From a virus, in the IMG/VR virus record IMGVR_UViG_3300025809_000035, positions 1 to 43,740 of that record: a stretch of 43,740 nucleotides of DNA; one strand, given 5' to 3'. Within the stretch, counting starts at the first letter, position 1. Every line of letters starts with the position of its first letter. The position numbers were made by a program, and so were the translations under genes. The notes beneath the pieces were generated by a model that saw only the letters and a program-made list of their open reading frames with translations, ran no database searches and was not told the origin of the DNA. Positions 31,220-38,596 of this stretch are shown here, in pieces.

Positions 31220-32085
31220 TATCTAATCCACTTGTTTTTACCTTTCATAGCCTGAAGTATATCCAAAGGATGCACATCCATCATTCTGATCTTGGTGTTC
31301 TTTAATGCTGCGAAGTAATCTCTTTTTGCTCTAGTAACTATATACTCTTGTATACCGAACTTATTTCTTACTACCTCGTAAAGAATGTATTTATATAGAA
31401 AATCTTCTGCAAACTTATGTAACTTTAAGTCAGAGTCAGACACATCTGACAGACCATCAGTCAGGTACTCTATAACAATAAGCTTTCCGTACACGTCAGA
31501 ACTAAATCTAACCACACCTAGGCTTTTGTTTACATTGTAAGTACCGTTTATGTTTGCACTAGAAGTATCCATACCAAACCTGCCTCCTTGTATGAAATCA
31601 TTTAGTGGATCATTACTTGTATCCTGGCTTTCCGCAACCTGCATGTTACGTATATCCATAAGTGGAGTACCCTCAAGAGCTTCACCTCCAGCCCCAGCTG
31701 AAAACAATATATTCCCTTGATCGTCCTGAAGAAATGCTTTGTCTACGTTGGTAGTGTTTTTACCGGTAGTCATAGGATGAAGTCTACCTCTGTCATCTAC
31801 CCATGAAATTCTAACCAACCCCACATAGTCCCTAGGAAGCGTTATCTGAAGCGTTTCAGGCATTTCCATCTCTACAGACCTTACTTCCTTTAAAGCGTCG
31901 TAGTGAAGCTCCTGTAAAGCTCTTTTTGCATGAAATATTACATCAAACCTAGATATGTCGTTGATTAACTTTCCGTCACCAACGTTTATGATCATGAAGT
32001 TATTAATAACATCAGATAGCTTTACGTATTGACTGCCTCCCCAGTTTGAGGAGTCACTATAGTATTGTTGATCAGTTGTAGCCAT
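31219..32085 (-). CDS. Head-tail connector/ring protein candidate, 288 aa
   Basis: The protein is mixed alpha/beta with RFDVIFHAKRALQELHYDAL, ITLPRDYVGLVRISWVDDRG and a C-terminal helix AEDFLYKYILYEVVRNKFGI followed by VTRAKRDYFAALKNTKIRMM. This order (helix, then LP-x-D-Y-V-G-x-V-R-I strand, then helices) is that of gp11/adaptor-like tail-tube proteins of podoviruses. It follows the 228-residue gene after 3 nt and overlaps the 1768-residue tail gene by one base, so the three probably form one assembly. The specific ring assignment is inference. Confidence 0.6.
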   Translation of the reverse strand: MATTDQQYYSDSSNWGGSQYVKLSDVINNFMIINVGDGKLINDISRFDVIFHAKRALQELHYDALKEVRSVEMEMPETLQITLPRDYVGLVRISWVDDRGRLHPMTTGKNTTNVDKAFLQDDQGNILFSAGAGGEALEGTPLMDIRNMQVAESQDTSNDPLNDFIQGGRFGMDTSSANINGTYNVNKSLGVVRFSSDVYGKLIVIEYLTDGLSDVSDSDLKLHKFAEDFLYKYILYEVVRNKFGIQEYIVTRAKRDYFAALKNTKIRMMDVHPLDILQAMKGKNKWIR

Positions 32086-32088
32086 TTC

Positions 32089-32775
32089 TTAAATAGTTTC
32101 TTTTTGTGCTCCCTGAGTTTCTAACCCCATAGCAATATTTGTTACGTCAGCTTCTCTTATTGAAACACCAGCTAGCTTGCAGATCTCAATGACAAGAGCA
32201 ACTTCTTCTTCCTCACCCAACTCAAAGTCCATATAGTCATTTGCGCTGTTATTAAATATTGGTTCACCACCAATCATAACGTACGTCCACTTAGGGTCTT
32301 TTGGGTGTCTGCTGTAGACAAGATCCAAACAGTTTATTGTATCTGGTTTAACAGTGTAAGAATTGTTTTTATCTATGTATACAGGGTACATTTCAGTTGG
32401 ACCACAAAGATTTGCGTTGTCTAAGAATGTTTCCTTGTAAACCGGAACCTCATCAACCTCCACGCCATTACATCTAAGAGACAGTGGCATATACATATCG
32501 CAAGGTTTAAGGTATACTGAATCTTTTTTAGGTAGCTGAACTACTGTAGTAAACTTGTCTATCTTGTTCTTTAAATCCCTAACTCTGTCTCCATAGTCCT
32601 GGCTAAGCCTTCTAGCGTTCTTCATAGTACTCATCCTAGAGTACTCAGAGAAGTAAAGGTTAAATATATTTTGTTGTGCGTGCTGAGCATACAGATTAAA
32701 CTGCTCAGGCGTCAAGTACCCCCTATTTTCCTTGTTAAGTATAGTCAGAACAGTGTTCCTAACGTGATTAATCAT
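32089..32775 (-). CDS. Adaptor/ring-type virion protein candidate, 228 aa
   Basis: N-terminal helices (NHVRNTVLTILNKENRGYLT, QFNLYAQHAQQNIFNLYFSE) precede a beta-rich centre with several Cys, and a C-terminal helix EEEEVALVIEICKLAGVSIR. N-terminal PEQF-type helices like these are typical of small connector proteins in flavobacterial and crAss-like phages, as I recall them. A terminator (32809-32830) and a TATTTTTG site lie just upstream, so it seems to begin a separate transcription unit that continues into the tail genes. Confidence 0.55.
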   Translation of the reverse strand: MINHVRNTVLTILNKENRGYLTPEQFNLYAQHAQQNIFNLYFSEYSRMSTMKNARRLSQDYGDRVRDLKNKIDKFTTVVQLPKKDSVYLKPCDMYMPLSLRCNGVEVDEVPVYKETFLDNANLCGPTEMYPVYIDKNNSYTVKPDTINCLDLVYSRHPKDPKWTYVMIGGEPIFNNSANDYMDFELGEEEEVALVIEICKLAGVSIREADVTNIAMGLETQGAQKETI

Positions 32776-32791
32776 ACCTTAATATTTGATA

Positions 32792-32799
32792 CAAAAATA
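32792..32799 (-). promoter_or_regulatory. TATTTTTG promoter-like site before the adaptor gene
   Basis: Minus-strand TATTTTTG matches TAnnTTTG and lies 16 nt before ATG 32775, immediately after a terminator U-tract. The T-run of the terminator makes a chance match likelier here. Confidence 0.35.
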
Positions 32800-32808
32800 C
32801 AAAAAAAA

Positions 32809-32830
32809 GGGAGATCATTTCTGACCTCCC
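32809..32830 (-). terminator. Strong intrinsic terminator after the 252-residue head gene
   Basis: Minus strand: GGGAGGTCA, loop GAAA, TGATCTCCC (9 bp stem with one G-T pair), followed by eight T. It lies 22 nt after the stop of the 252-residue gene and before the adaptor gene. Confidence 0.9.
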
Positions 32831-32852
32831 CTTTTCCTAGAGTAATACTATC

Positions 32853-33611
32853 TTAAAGCTTGTTGACTATGGCTTGCATAACATCAAGGCCTTCGTCAGT
32901 CTTAAAGAACTTCGCTAGTGCACTATAGACATTCTCTCCATAAGGAGCTACAAGAACCTTTTCTTTCTTCTTGTCGTTCCAGCAAACAGTCACGTTATCG
33001 TCTTGTACTCTTAGCACACCCATCTCAACGGACCTGATTGCAATGTTTCTTAATTTAATATTCTCATCATTAGCTATGTTAATAAACTCAGTAGGGTTCT
33101 TTCTAGCATAGTTAAGCATATCTCTTCTGATTTCTTTTGAGCTCATATCGGTAACTCTACCTCTTAATACGACTCTGGCTACTGCTTCAAGATCTTCAAT
33201 CTCCATCTCACGACAAAGAACCATCGCGTCCAACTCTAAGTCAATGTTCTTAACCTCGTCGTCAGCAATCTTAGATGCATCAAACTCAACAAAAACCTTG
33301 TCAGCGTCTGGGTGGTATATTGATAAAAACTCTTGTAGTAACACATTTTCTTTTGACACAAATAACTTACCATTCTCAAATACAATAGGAGGTAAAGTTG
33401 CATCACCAATTTGTTCATCCATAAATACAGATGACTGGTTTGTAGCGTAGCGCATAGCTCGCTGCATTTTACCGTCAAAAAATTGAAGTGGTTTATTGTT
33501 ACTGTGCTTGGACCTAAGTATGAAGTTAACCGGTGTAGATCCATTTTTTAAGACATATACTCTGTCTTTAACCTCCCACTCTTGGGTGGCTGTTGCTTTC
33601 TTTGTTGCCAT
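32853..33611 (-). CDS. Conserved head-region protein, 252 aa, function unknown
   Basis: The protein has a beta-rich N-terminal half (EWEVKDRVYVLKNGSTPVNF, ATLPPIVFENGKLFVSKENV) and a helical C-terminal half (MSSKEIRRDMLNYARKNPTE ... KKKEKVLVAPYGENVYSALA). It stands alone between two terminators directly after the major capsid gene. That place is often taken by a decoration, head-completion or ring protein, but the sequence itself does not say which. No signal or membrane segment. Confidence 0.6.
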   Translation of the reverse strand: MATKKATATQEWEVKDRVYVLKNGSTPVNFILRSKHSNNKPLQFFDGKMQRAMRYATNQSSVFMDEQIGDATLPPIVFENGKLFVSKENVLLQEFLSIYHPDADKVFVEFDASKIADDEVKNIDLELDAMVLCREMEIEDLEAVARVVLRGRVTDMSSKEIRRDMLNYARKNPTEFINIANDENIKLRNIAIRSVEMGVLRVQDDNVTVCWNDKKKEKVLVAPYGENVYSALAKFFKTDEGLDVMQAIVNKL

Positions 33612-33648
33612 TATAATTATAATTAAATTAGATTAAAAAAAGTAAGAG

Positions 33649-33675
33649 TTACCCCCGTTGCTATAACGAGGGTAA
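33649..33675 (-). terminator. Hairpin after the major capsid gene
   Basis: Minus strand: TTACCCTCGTT, loop ATAGC, AACGGGGGTAA. The 11-bp stem has one T-G pair, and a T-run (TTTTTTT) follows about 9 nt later rather than at once. It lies 16 nt after the capsid stop, a usual place for a terminator of a highly expressed gene. Confidence 0.75.
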
Positions 33676-33690
33676 TTCCTACAGTAAATT

Positions 33691-35028
33691 TTACTTCAAT
33701 AATACGAAGTTGTTTGCTCCCATTACACATAGAGCTCTTTCAGATAAGAAGTGTACTTGCATTGCGTCAAGATCACTAGTAGATGCACCACCAGCAGATC
33801 CTACAACCCATGATTTGTACTTTCTGTCTTCAGCTTCTGACTTACGATACTTAACGTGTAAGAAAGGAACTGTAGCGTTCTTTCCTAGTACTTGATCGTA
33901 GATAGTCTTAGATCCAACAGGAACAATTAAACCGTCAACACCAGAAGTTAATCCACCAGTTGTTGGGTCGTTTAAGTATTTCCAGTCAGTTTTGTAGAAG
34001 TCATACCCTAAGTTGAATCCTTTGAATCCTAAAGATAAAGCCATAGACTCATCGTTGTCGAATAAACCAAAAGAAGCACCAGCAGATCCGAAGTTGTTTA
34101 ATCCAGCAAGAACGTTGTCAATCTCGAAAGATTTAGCTCTGTTGTTGAAGATTACGTTTTCTTGGATTGCTCCTTCTTTGTCTAACAATTTGATGATGTT
34201 TTCGATGTCACCTTTAGTATCGATAGATCCAGATGCGATGTTACCTCTGTCTTCTACTTCGTAGAATAAACCTTTAGTACCATTGTATCCAGCGTTAGCA
34301 GCAGCTGATCCAGCAGCAGCAGGTCTTCCTTCGATCATAGAAGTCTCTAAATAATCCTCGAAACGTAATCTTGTTTCGTGCTCAGACTTCAAGTACCATA
34401 AGTATCCTGTTGCACCATTCTCAGTTGTTACTTCAATCCATCCGATCTGAGCCATGTCAGAACCGTTTACTTCGTACTTATCCTTTAAGATAATAGGAGT
34501 AGTTGAACGGATATCTTTTGCAGCCTCTAAAGAACCAGCCATTCCAGCAGTTCCTTTTTTGAACTCAGAACCAAAAGCAAAAACTTTTAATCCACTAGTT
34601 GCTAAAGAAGCATCTAAAGTAGCACCAGAGTAAGAAGCAACCTCGAAAGAGTCAGCTCCAACAACTGTTACAAGAGCTTTGTCTTGAACACCAGCAGCAT
34701 CAGTTACAATAACTGTTTGGTTTAATCTGAATGGGTGACCAGCAGAAGTAATTTCATCTCCTGTTCTAGTAGCACCTGTTACAGCTAGGTGTAGACGTCC
34801 TTGCTCTGCCCACTGAATAACATCAGAAGCAAAAGGCATTTCAGCGCCTACCATTCTTAAAAAAGAAGATACAGAACGGTTTCCGTATTTCTCGAATTCT
34901 TTTTCGTAAACTTCTGGTAAGTACTGAGAAGTGAACTCAATGCTTGATCCAATATAGTTTGTTGAAAGTGTTGATTTTGAAGGGGCTGGGGTTAATGCAC
35001 CACCAGAACCTGTTAAAGTTACAGACAT
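33691..35028 (-). CDS. Major capsid protein (HK97-fold candidate), 445 aa
   Basis: The protein has the size and composition of a major capsid protein. A flexible N-terminus (SVTLTGSGGALTPAPSKSTL) leads to SSIEFTSQYLPEVYEKEFEK and a helix RSVSSFLRMVGAEMPFASDV. An Ala/Gly/Thr-rich central insertion follows (TGATRTGDEITSAGHPFRLN), then long strands, and a terminal block ALCVMGANNFVLLK. It lacks Cys clusters and is richer in G/C third positions than its neighbours, as expected of the most expressed gene. It follows the scaffold candidate by 12 nt, and a hairpin follows it. The HK97 fold is inferred from context and from resemblance to crAss-like capsid proteins. Confidence 0.75.
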   Translation of the reverse strand: MSVTLTGSGGALTPAPSKSTLSTNYIGSSIEFTSQYLPEVYEKEFEKYGNRSVSSFLRMVGAEMPFASDVIQWAEQGRLHLAVTGATRTGDEITSAGHPFRLNQTVIVTDAAGVQDKALVTVVGADSFEVASYSGATLDASLATSGLKVFAFGSEFKKGTAGMAGSLEAAKDIRSTTPIILKDKYEVNGSDMAQIGWIEVTTENGATGYLWYLKSEHETRLRFEDYLETSMIEGRPAAAGSAAANAGYNGTKGLFYEVEDRGNIASGSIDTKGDIENIIKLLDKEGAIQENVIFNNRAKSFEIDNVLAGLNNFGSAGASFGLFDNDESMALSLGFKGFNLGYDFYKTDWKYLNDPTTGGLTSGVDGLIVPVGSKTIYDQVLGKNATVPFLHVKYRKSEAEDRKYKSWVVGSAGGASTSDLDAMQVHFLSERALCVMGANNFVLLK

Positions 35029-35040
35029 TTGTTTTTTGTT

Positions 35041-36156
35041 TTAGCGTTTTTTAATTTTCATCGTGAAATCGCTACCAGAGTCTACTATCCTGAACTTAGG
35101 TCCTTTTGAATCTACGCTGGCGTTACTTCTAACGTCCATATCTATATTTTTAGTTTCTTTAACAAGGTCTTTAGTTGCGTCGGCTAAGCCTTGCTCGTAA
35201 AAATGTCTTGCTATTTGGTCAGCATTTGTAGCTGCGTACATCTCTTTATGGTATGACTTTGGATCCTTTATAAAGCCATTATCATCAAGATGCCTACTAA
35301 AAAAATTCGATATATCAGACTGTGTCTGTTTTACCGTAGATGCGTCTTTTACTTCGAACACGGCTTTCTTATCTCCGAGGTTAAATTCAAAACCTTTGAA
35401 CTCCTCATTGAATAAAGCATTTGTTTTCTCAGCAAAAACTTTAGACCTCTGCTCTAGAACTTCTTCTTCTGTCGCTGATTTCTGTTTATAGTCATTATAA
35501 AAGCTGTAAGCCTCTTGATAGTCTTCCGGAAGAGAAGCAGCACTTGACTCAAGCGGAGCTTTGAACTTTTCCTTTAGGCCCTCAAAATGGTTTCTAGCCT
35601 TGTATAATTCTTCTTTAATTGCTATCTGCTTTTTCTTTACTTCTCTCTCATCATCCAATTCTTCATCGTAAGAGAAATTATCTTCTAGCAGATAGTTTAT
35701 TTCACTATCATCCAAGTGCGGCTTTGATTCCTTATAGTACTCTTTAAGAACGTCTGTGTCTCCAACTTCGTTCCAATCCTTCTGTAAGTTCAGAAAGTCA
35801 TTGAAGCTACGACCAGTTTCTTTTTTGTACTCTAAGTACTTAGCCACGTCCTCAGGGACAGTGGTTTCTTCAGGTTGTCTAAGAACGTCTTCGATAGAAG
35901 CATACTCTCTACCGAGTTTGTTTTTAAAGTAAGATAAGATACTGTTCTCATCTAACTCTAGCACCGTATCCTCTGTAGTTTCACCTACAGGCTCTATAAT
36001 TTTTTCTTCTTCCTGAGGCTCATCGACTTGTTCATCTACAGTTTCTAACTGTTCATCTACAATTTCTGTCGTTTCGTCTACAGTAGTCTCTTCTACTTGT
36101 TGTGGCTCAATAGGATTTCCATCTCCATCAAGCTCTCTAAAGGTTACTCCTTCCAT
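35041..36156 (-). CDS. Scaffold protein candidate, 371 aa
   Basis: The protein is very acidic, with an N-terminal Glu/Val/Thr repeat region (VEETTVDETTEIVDEQLETV), long charged helices in the middle (residues 100-240), and a basic C-terminus (DFTMKIKKR). A disordered acidic start, helical middle and basic capsid-binding tail are typical of scaffolding proteins, and it lies between portal and capsid genes, the canonical place. A TATCTTTG site precedes it. Protease is not evident. Confidence 0.7.
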   Translation of the reverse strand: MEGVTFRELDGDGNPIEPQQVEETTVDETTEIVDEQLETVDEQVDEPQEEEKIIEPVGETTEDTVLELDENSILSYFKNKLGREYASIEDVLRQPEETTVPEDVAKYLEYKKETGRSFNDFLNLQKDWNEVGDTDVLKEYYKESKPHLDDSEINYLLEDNFSYDEELDDEREVKKKQIAIKEELYKARNHFEGLKEKFKAPLESSAASLPEDYQEAYSFYNDYKQKSATEEEVLEQRSKVFAEKTNALFNEEFKGFEFNLGDKKAVFEVKDASTVKQTQSDISNFFSRHLDDNGFIKDPKSYHKEMYAATNADQIARHFYEQGLADATKDLVKETKNIDMDVRSNASVDSKGPKFRIVDSGSDFTMKIKKR

Positions 36157-36179
36157 TTTGATTTGATTTAATTTTACGC

Positions 36180-36187
36180 AAAGATAA
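36180..36187 (-). promoter_or_regulatory. TATCTTTG late promoter-like site before the scaffold/capsid genes
   Basis: Minus-strand TATCTTTGCGT lies in the spacer between portal and scaffold genes, 23 nt before ATG 36156. It shares TATCTTTG with the sites at 22738 and 25897 and TTTGCGTAA with 21976. Confidence 0.5.
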
Positions 36188-36199
36188 TACTTATATATT

Positions 36200-38596
36200 T
36201 TATAGGTCTAAGCCTATAGAATCAGCACCATCAAAGTCTATCGGGTTTAAGTCTTGTTGTCTTTGTTGGATGAGTTTAGATTGTTGACTAGCTTGTTTCT
36301 CTGTCCTCTTATCTTTCCTATCCTCCTTGTACTTTTCCTTCTGAATCTGACTCTGAACCTCTCCTCCTTTGATTTGAGCATCCATTCCTTTTTGAAGCTG
36401 TATTAGCTGTGACTTAAACTGGAACTCTTGCTGCATCTTCTGCATATCGAACTCCGCCTTCATCTGTGCCAGCTTAGCATCAATCTCACCCTGAGCCATA
36501 ATAGTTTGCTGCTTACCTTGTTCAGCTGTCAAAGAAGCTTGTTGGTTTGCCTCAGACTGTAGTGCAATGTTTTCTTGCTGTCTCTTCTGATCCATCTTCT
36601 CCTTACGTCTCTTACGTACCTTAAGAAGTTGCGAAGCCATCTTAGAGTTTCTTACCATTCTAATGTCAATAGCATCGTCGATGTCAATCTTCTGAGCAGC
36701 TAGTGAAGCTTGTATGTTTTGTTCTAGTACAGCTTTCTCTTCCTCATCTGGATGAATCTCTATAAAGATACCAAAGTCATGCAAGTGAAGATCTTTAATT
36801 TCCCTAAGAATACTCATACTCTCTCTTCCTATGTTCTTCACAAAGTCGTCAGACATGTCAGAGTACTCTAACACATCGGATATTCTGTAAGCAACACACT
36901 CTGCTAATTTCTGAGTGATGTATATACCAGAATGAAGAATATGTCTAGTTGCAGTGTTTGAGTTAAGAGCTGCTAGTTTTTGTACACCAACAAGAGCGTT
37001 AGAGTCTGGAGTACTTCCATCTCTAGCCTCGTTAAGACCAGTTACAGACCTAATCATATTTAGGTTGTAGTTGTACATATTAATCAATGAACTAATCTTA
37101 GCGTTAGATCCAGAAGAAGCAAGCTCCTGAACTGGCATCTTACCATGATTGAATTCACCTATCTCATTGGTTGATCTACCTAACACAGAACCAGTCTGGA
37201 AGTAAAGGTTAAGAACCTCTCCAGCGTCGTATGTCATTCCATTACCTAGATTAATAGAAGATATACCATCTAAATCCACGTACACACCATCTGGTGTCAT
37301 TCTAGAAGCAATCTGTTGTAGTTTTAAGTGAGTAAGTTGAATCTGATCAGCAAAAGGAATCATCCTCTTAACTAATGAATCAATCCTACCCTTATACATT
37401 TTAGGAGCTGATACAATATAAGGCGGGTATACTTTTTGCATAGAAGACTTAGGCCTAACCATATTCTTCATTACATCCCACTTAAGTATGAACTCAGTTC
37501 CTAGAACCATAACTCCCTCGTACCAAACGTCAATGCGTTTAGACAATCTCTCGAACATCTCGTTCTCCTCAGGATTAAATGAGTCATCTCTTTTGATTAC
37601 TCTTTCTCCACCTGAGTTAGTTACTTTCTTTTTGTATACAATGTTTTTGTCTGTCTTATAAGCAAAGTACAAGACAGTAGCTGTGTTTTTATCAAAGGTT
37701 TCGTTTCTAGCGCCACCTCTAGTTCCTTGATACTGATCCCACTTCTGAGAAGACTGAGCGATTTTCTCCATGTCATCCTTAGTAAGGTCTGGATTAATCT
37801 TCTTAAGCTCTGTCATGTTTATGTTCTTAACCTCACCAAAGTAGTAACAGTCCTTAAAATTAGGATCGTCTGTAGGGCTATAAACAAAATTCTCTGGGTC
37901 TACATAGTCAAGTACGATACCATCGTGTGTGTTGAATGAATGCTTCGCAACACCTATTCCCAACTCAGTAATATCCTTGTCAAGTCTTTTCTTTAACTCT
38001 AAGTACTCGTTCATCTTGAACACAGACTCAATAGCTTTCTCTTGAGCAATCTCAATAGAATCCTTGTAGTCTATCATCATGTGAAGATCTAACTCGTCGT
38101 CATTCTCAGGTAACAAGTCTGGGTCGTCTGAGAACATATTCTGACCAAGCATAGCTCCAATCTCTTCAAAGATGTCTTTGTTAGCCATCTGAGTCTGGAT
38201 CTTATTCTTATAGTCAGCTCTTTTATCTGTAGATATAGGATCTACTGCTGTTGCTTTAACATCAAAAAGTCTGTTAGCCATACCGTTAACAACGATGTCA
38301 ACAAACTTAGGTATAATAGGTAATGGCGTCCAGTCTAAGTTAAGGTAAGAAATATCACCGTTAACAGACATCTCGTCCTTATACTTCTGTATAGGCTGCT
38401 CGCCCATAGCGTAAAGTCTTAGGTTATGGTAAACTCCTTTATTGTCGTAAAACCTGGAGTCGCTACCTTGACCTCTAAACCACTCGGACTCAATAGCCCT
38501 ACCTACTCTTACTCCGTACTGCTTAGATTGCTTTTCGCTGTCTGGAGCTAGTTGATCTGGAAAAGATGTTGTACTCTTTAGTGATGGATTATTCAT
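36200..38596 (-). CDS. Portal protein, 798 aa
   Basis: The protein starts in an 8-nt overlap with the large terminase gene and has the length of portals in crAss-like phages (about 800). Early blocks (IESEWFRGQGSDSRFYDNKG, LYAMGEQPIQKYKDEM, LDWTPLPIIPKFVDIVVNGM) form the wing. The segment around LTHLKLQQIASRMTPDGVYV and VTGLNEARDGSTPDSNALVG is the conserved portal stem/crown region. The last 140 residues are Gln/Lys-rich coiled coil (QQEFQFKSQLIQLQKGMDAQ). It forms the dodecameric DNA entrance of the head. The call follows from size, position after TerL and the blocks noted. Confidence 0.85.
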   Translation of the reverse strand: MNNPSLKSTTSFPDQLAPDSEKQSKQYGVRVGRAIESEWFRGQGSDSRFYDNKGVYHNLRLYAMGEQPIQKYKDEMSVNGDISYLNLDWTPLPIIPKFVDIVVNGMANRLFDVKATAVDPISTDKRADYKNKIQTQMANKDIFEEIGAMLGQNMFSDDPDLLPENDDELDLHMMIDYKDSIEIAQEKAIESVFKMNEYLELKKRLDKDITELGIGVAKHSFNTHDGIVLDYVDPENFVYSPTDDPNFKDCYYFGEVKNINMTELKKINPDLTKDDMEKIAQSSQKWDQYQGTRGGARNETFDKNTATVLYFAYKTDKNIVYKKKVTNSGGERVIKRDDSFNPEENEMFERLSKRIDVWYEGVMVLGTEFILKWDVMKNMVRPKSSMQKVYPPYIVSAPKMYKGRIDSLVKRMIPFADQIQLTHLKLQQIASRMTPDGVYVDLDGISSINLGNGMTYDAGEVLNLYFQTGSVLGRSTNEIGEFNHGKMPVQELASSGSNAKISSLINMYNYNLNMIRSVTGLNEARDGSTPDSNALVGVQKLAALNSNTATRHILHSGIYITQKLAECVAYRISDVLEYSDMSDDFVKNIGRESMSILREIKDLHLHDFGIFIEIHPDEEEKAVLEQNIQASLAAQKIDIDDAIDIRMVRNSKMASQLLKVRKRRKEKMDQKRQQENIALQSEANQQASLTAEQGKQQTIMAQGEIDAKLAQMKAEFDMQKMQQEFQFKSQLIQLQKGMDAQIKGGEVQSQIQKEKYKEDRKDKRTEKQASQQSKLIQQRQQDLNPIDFDGADSIGLDL

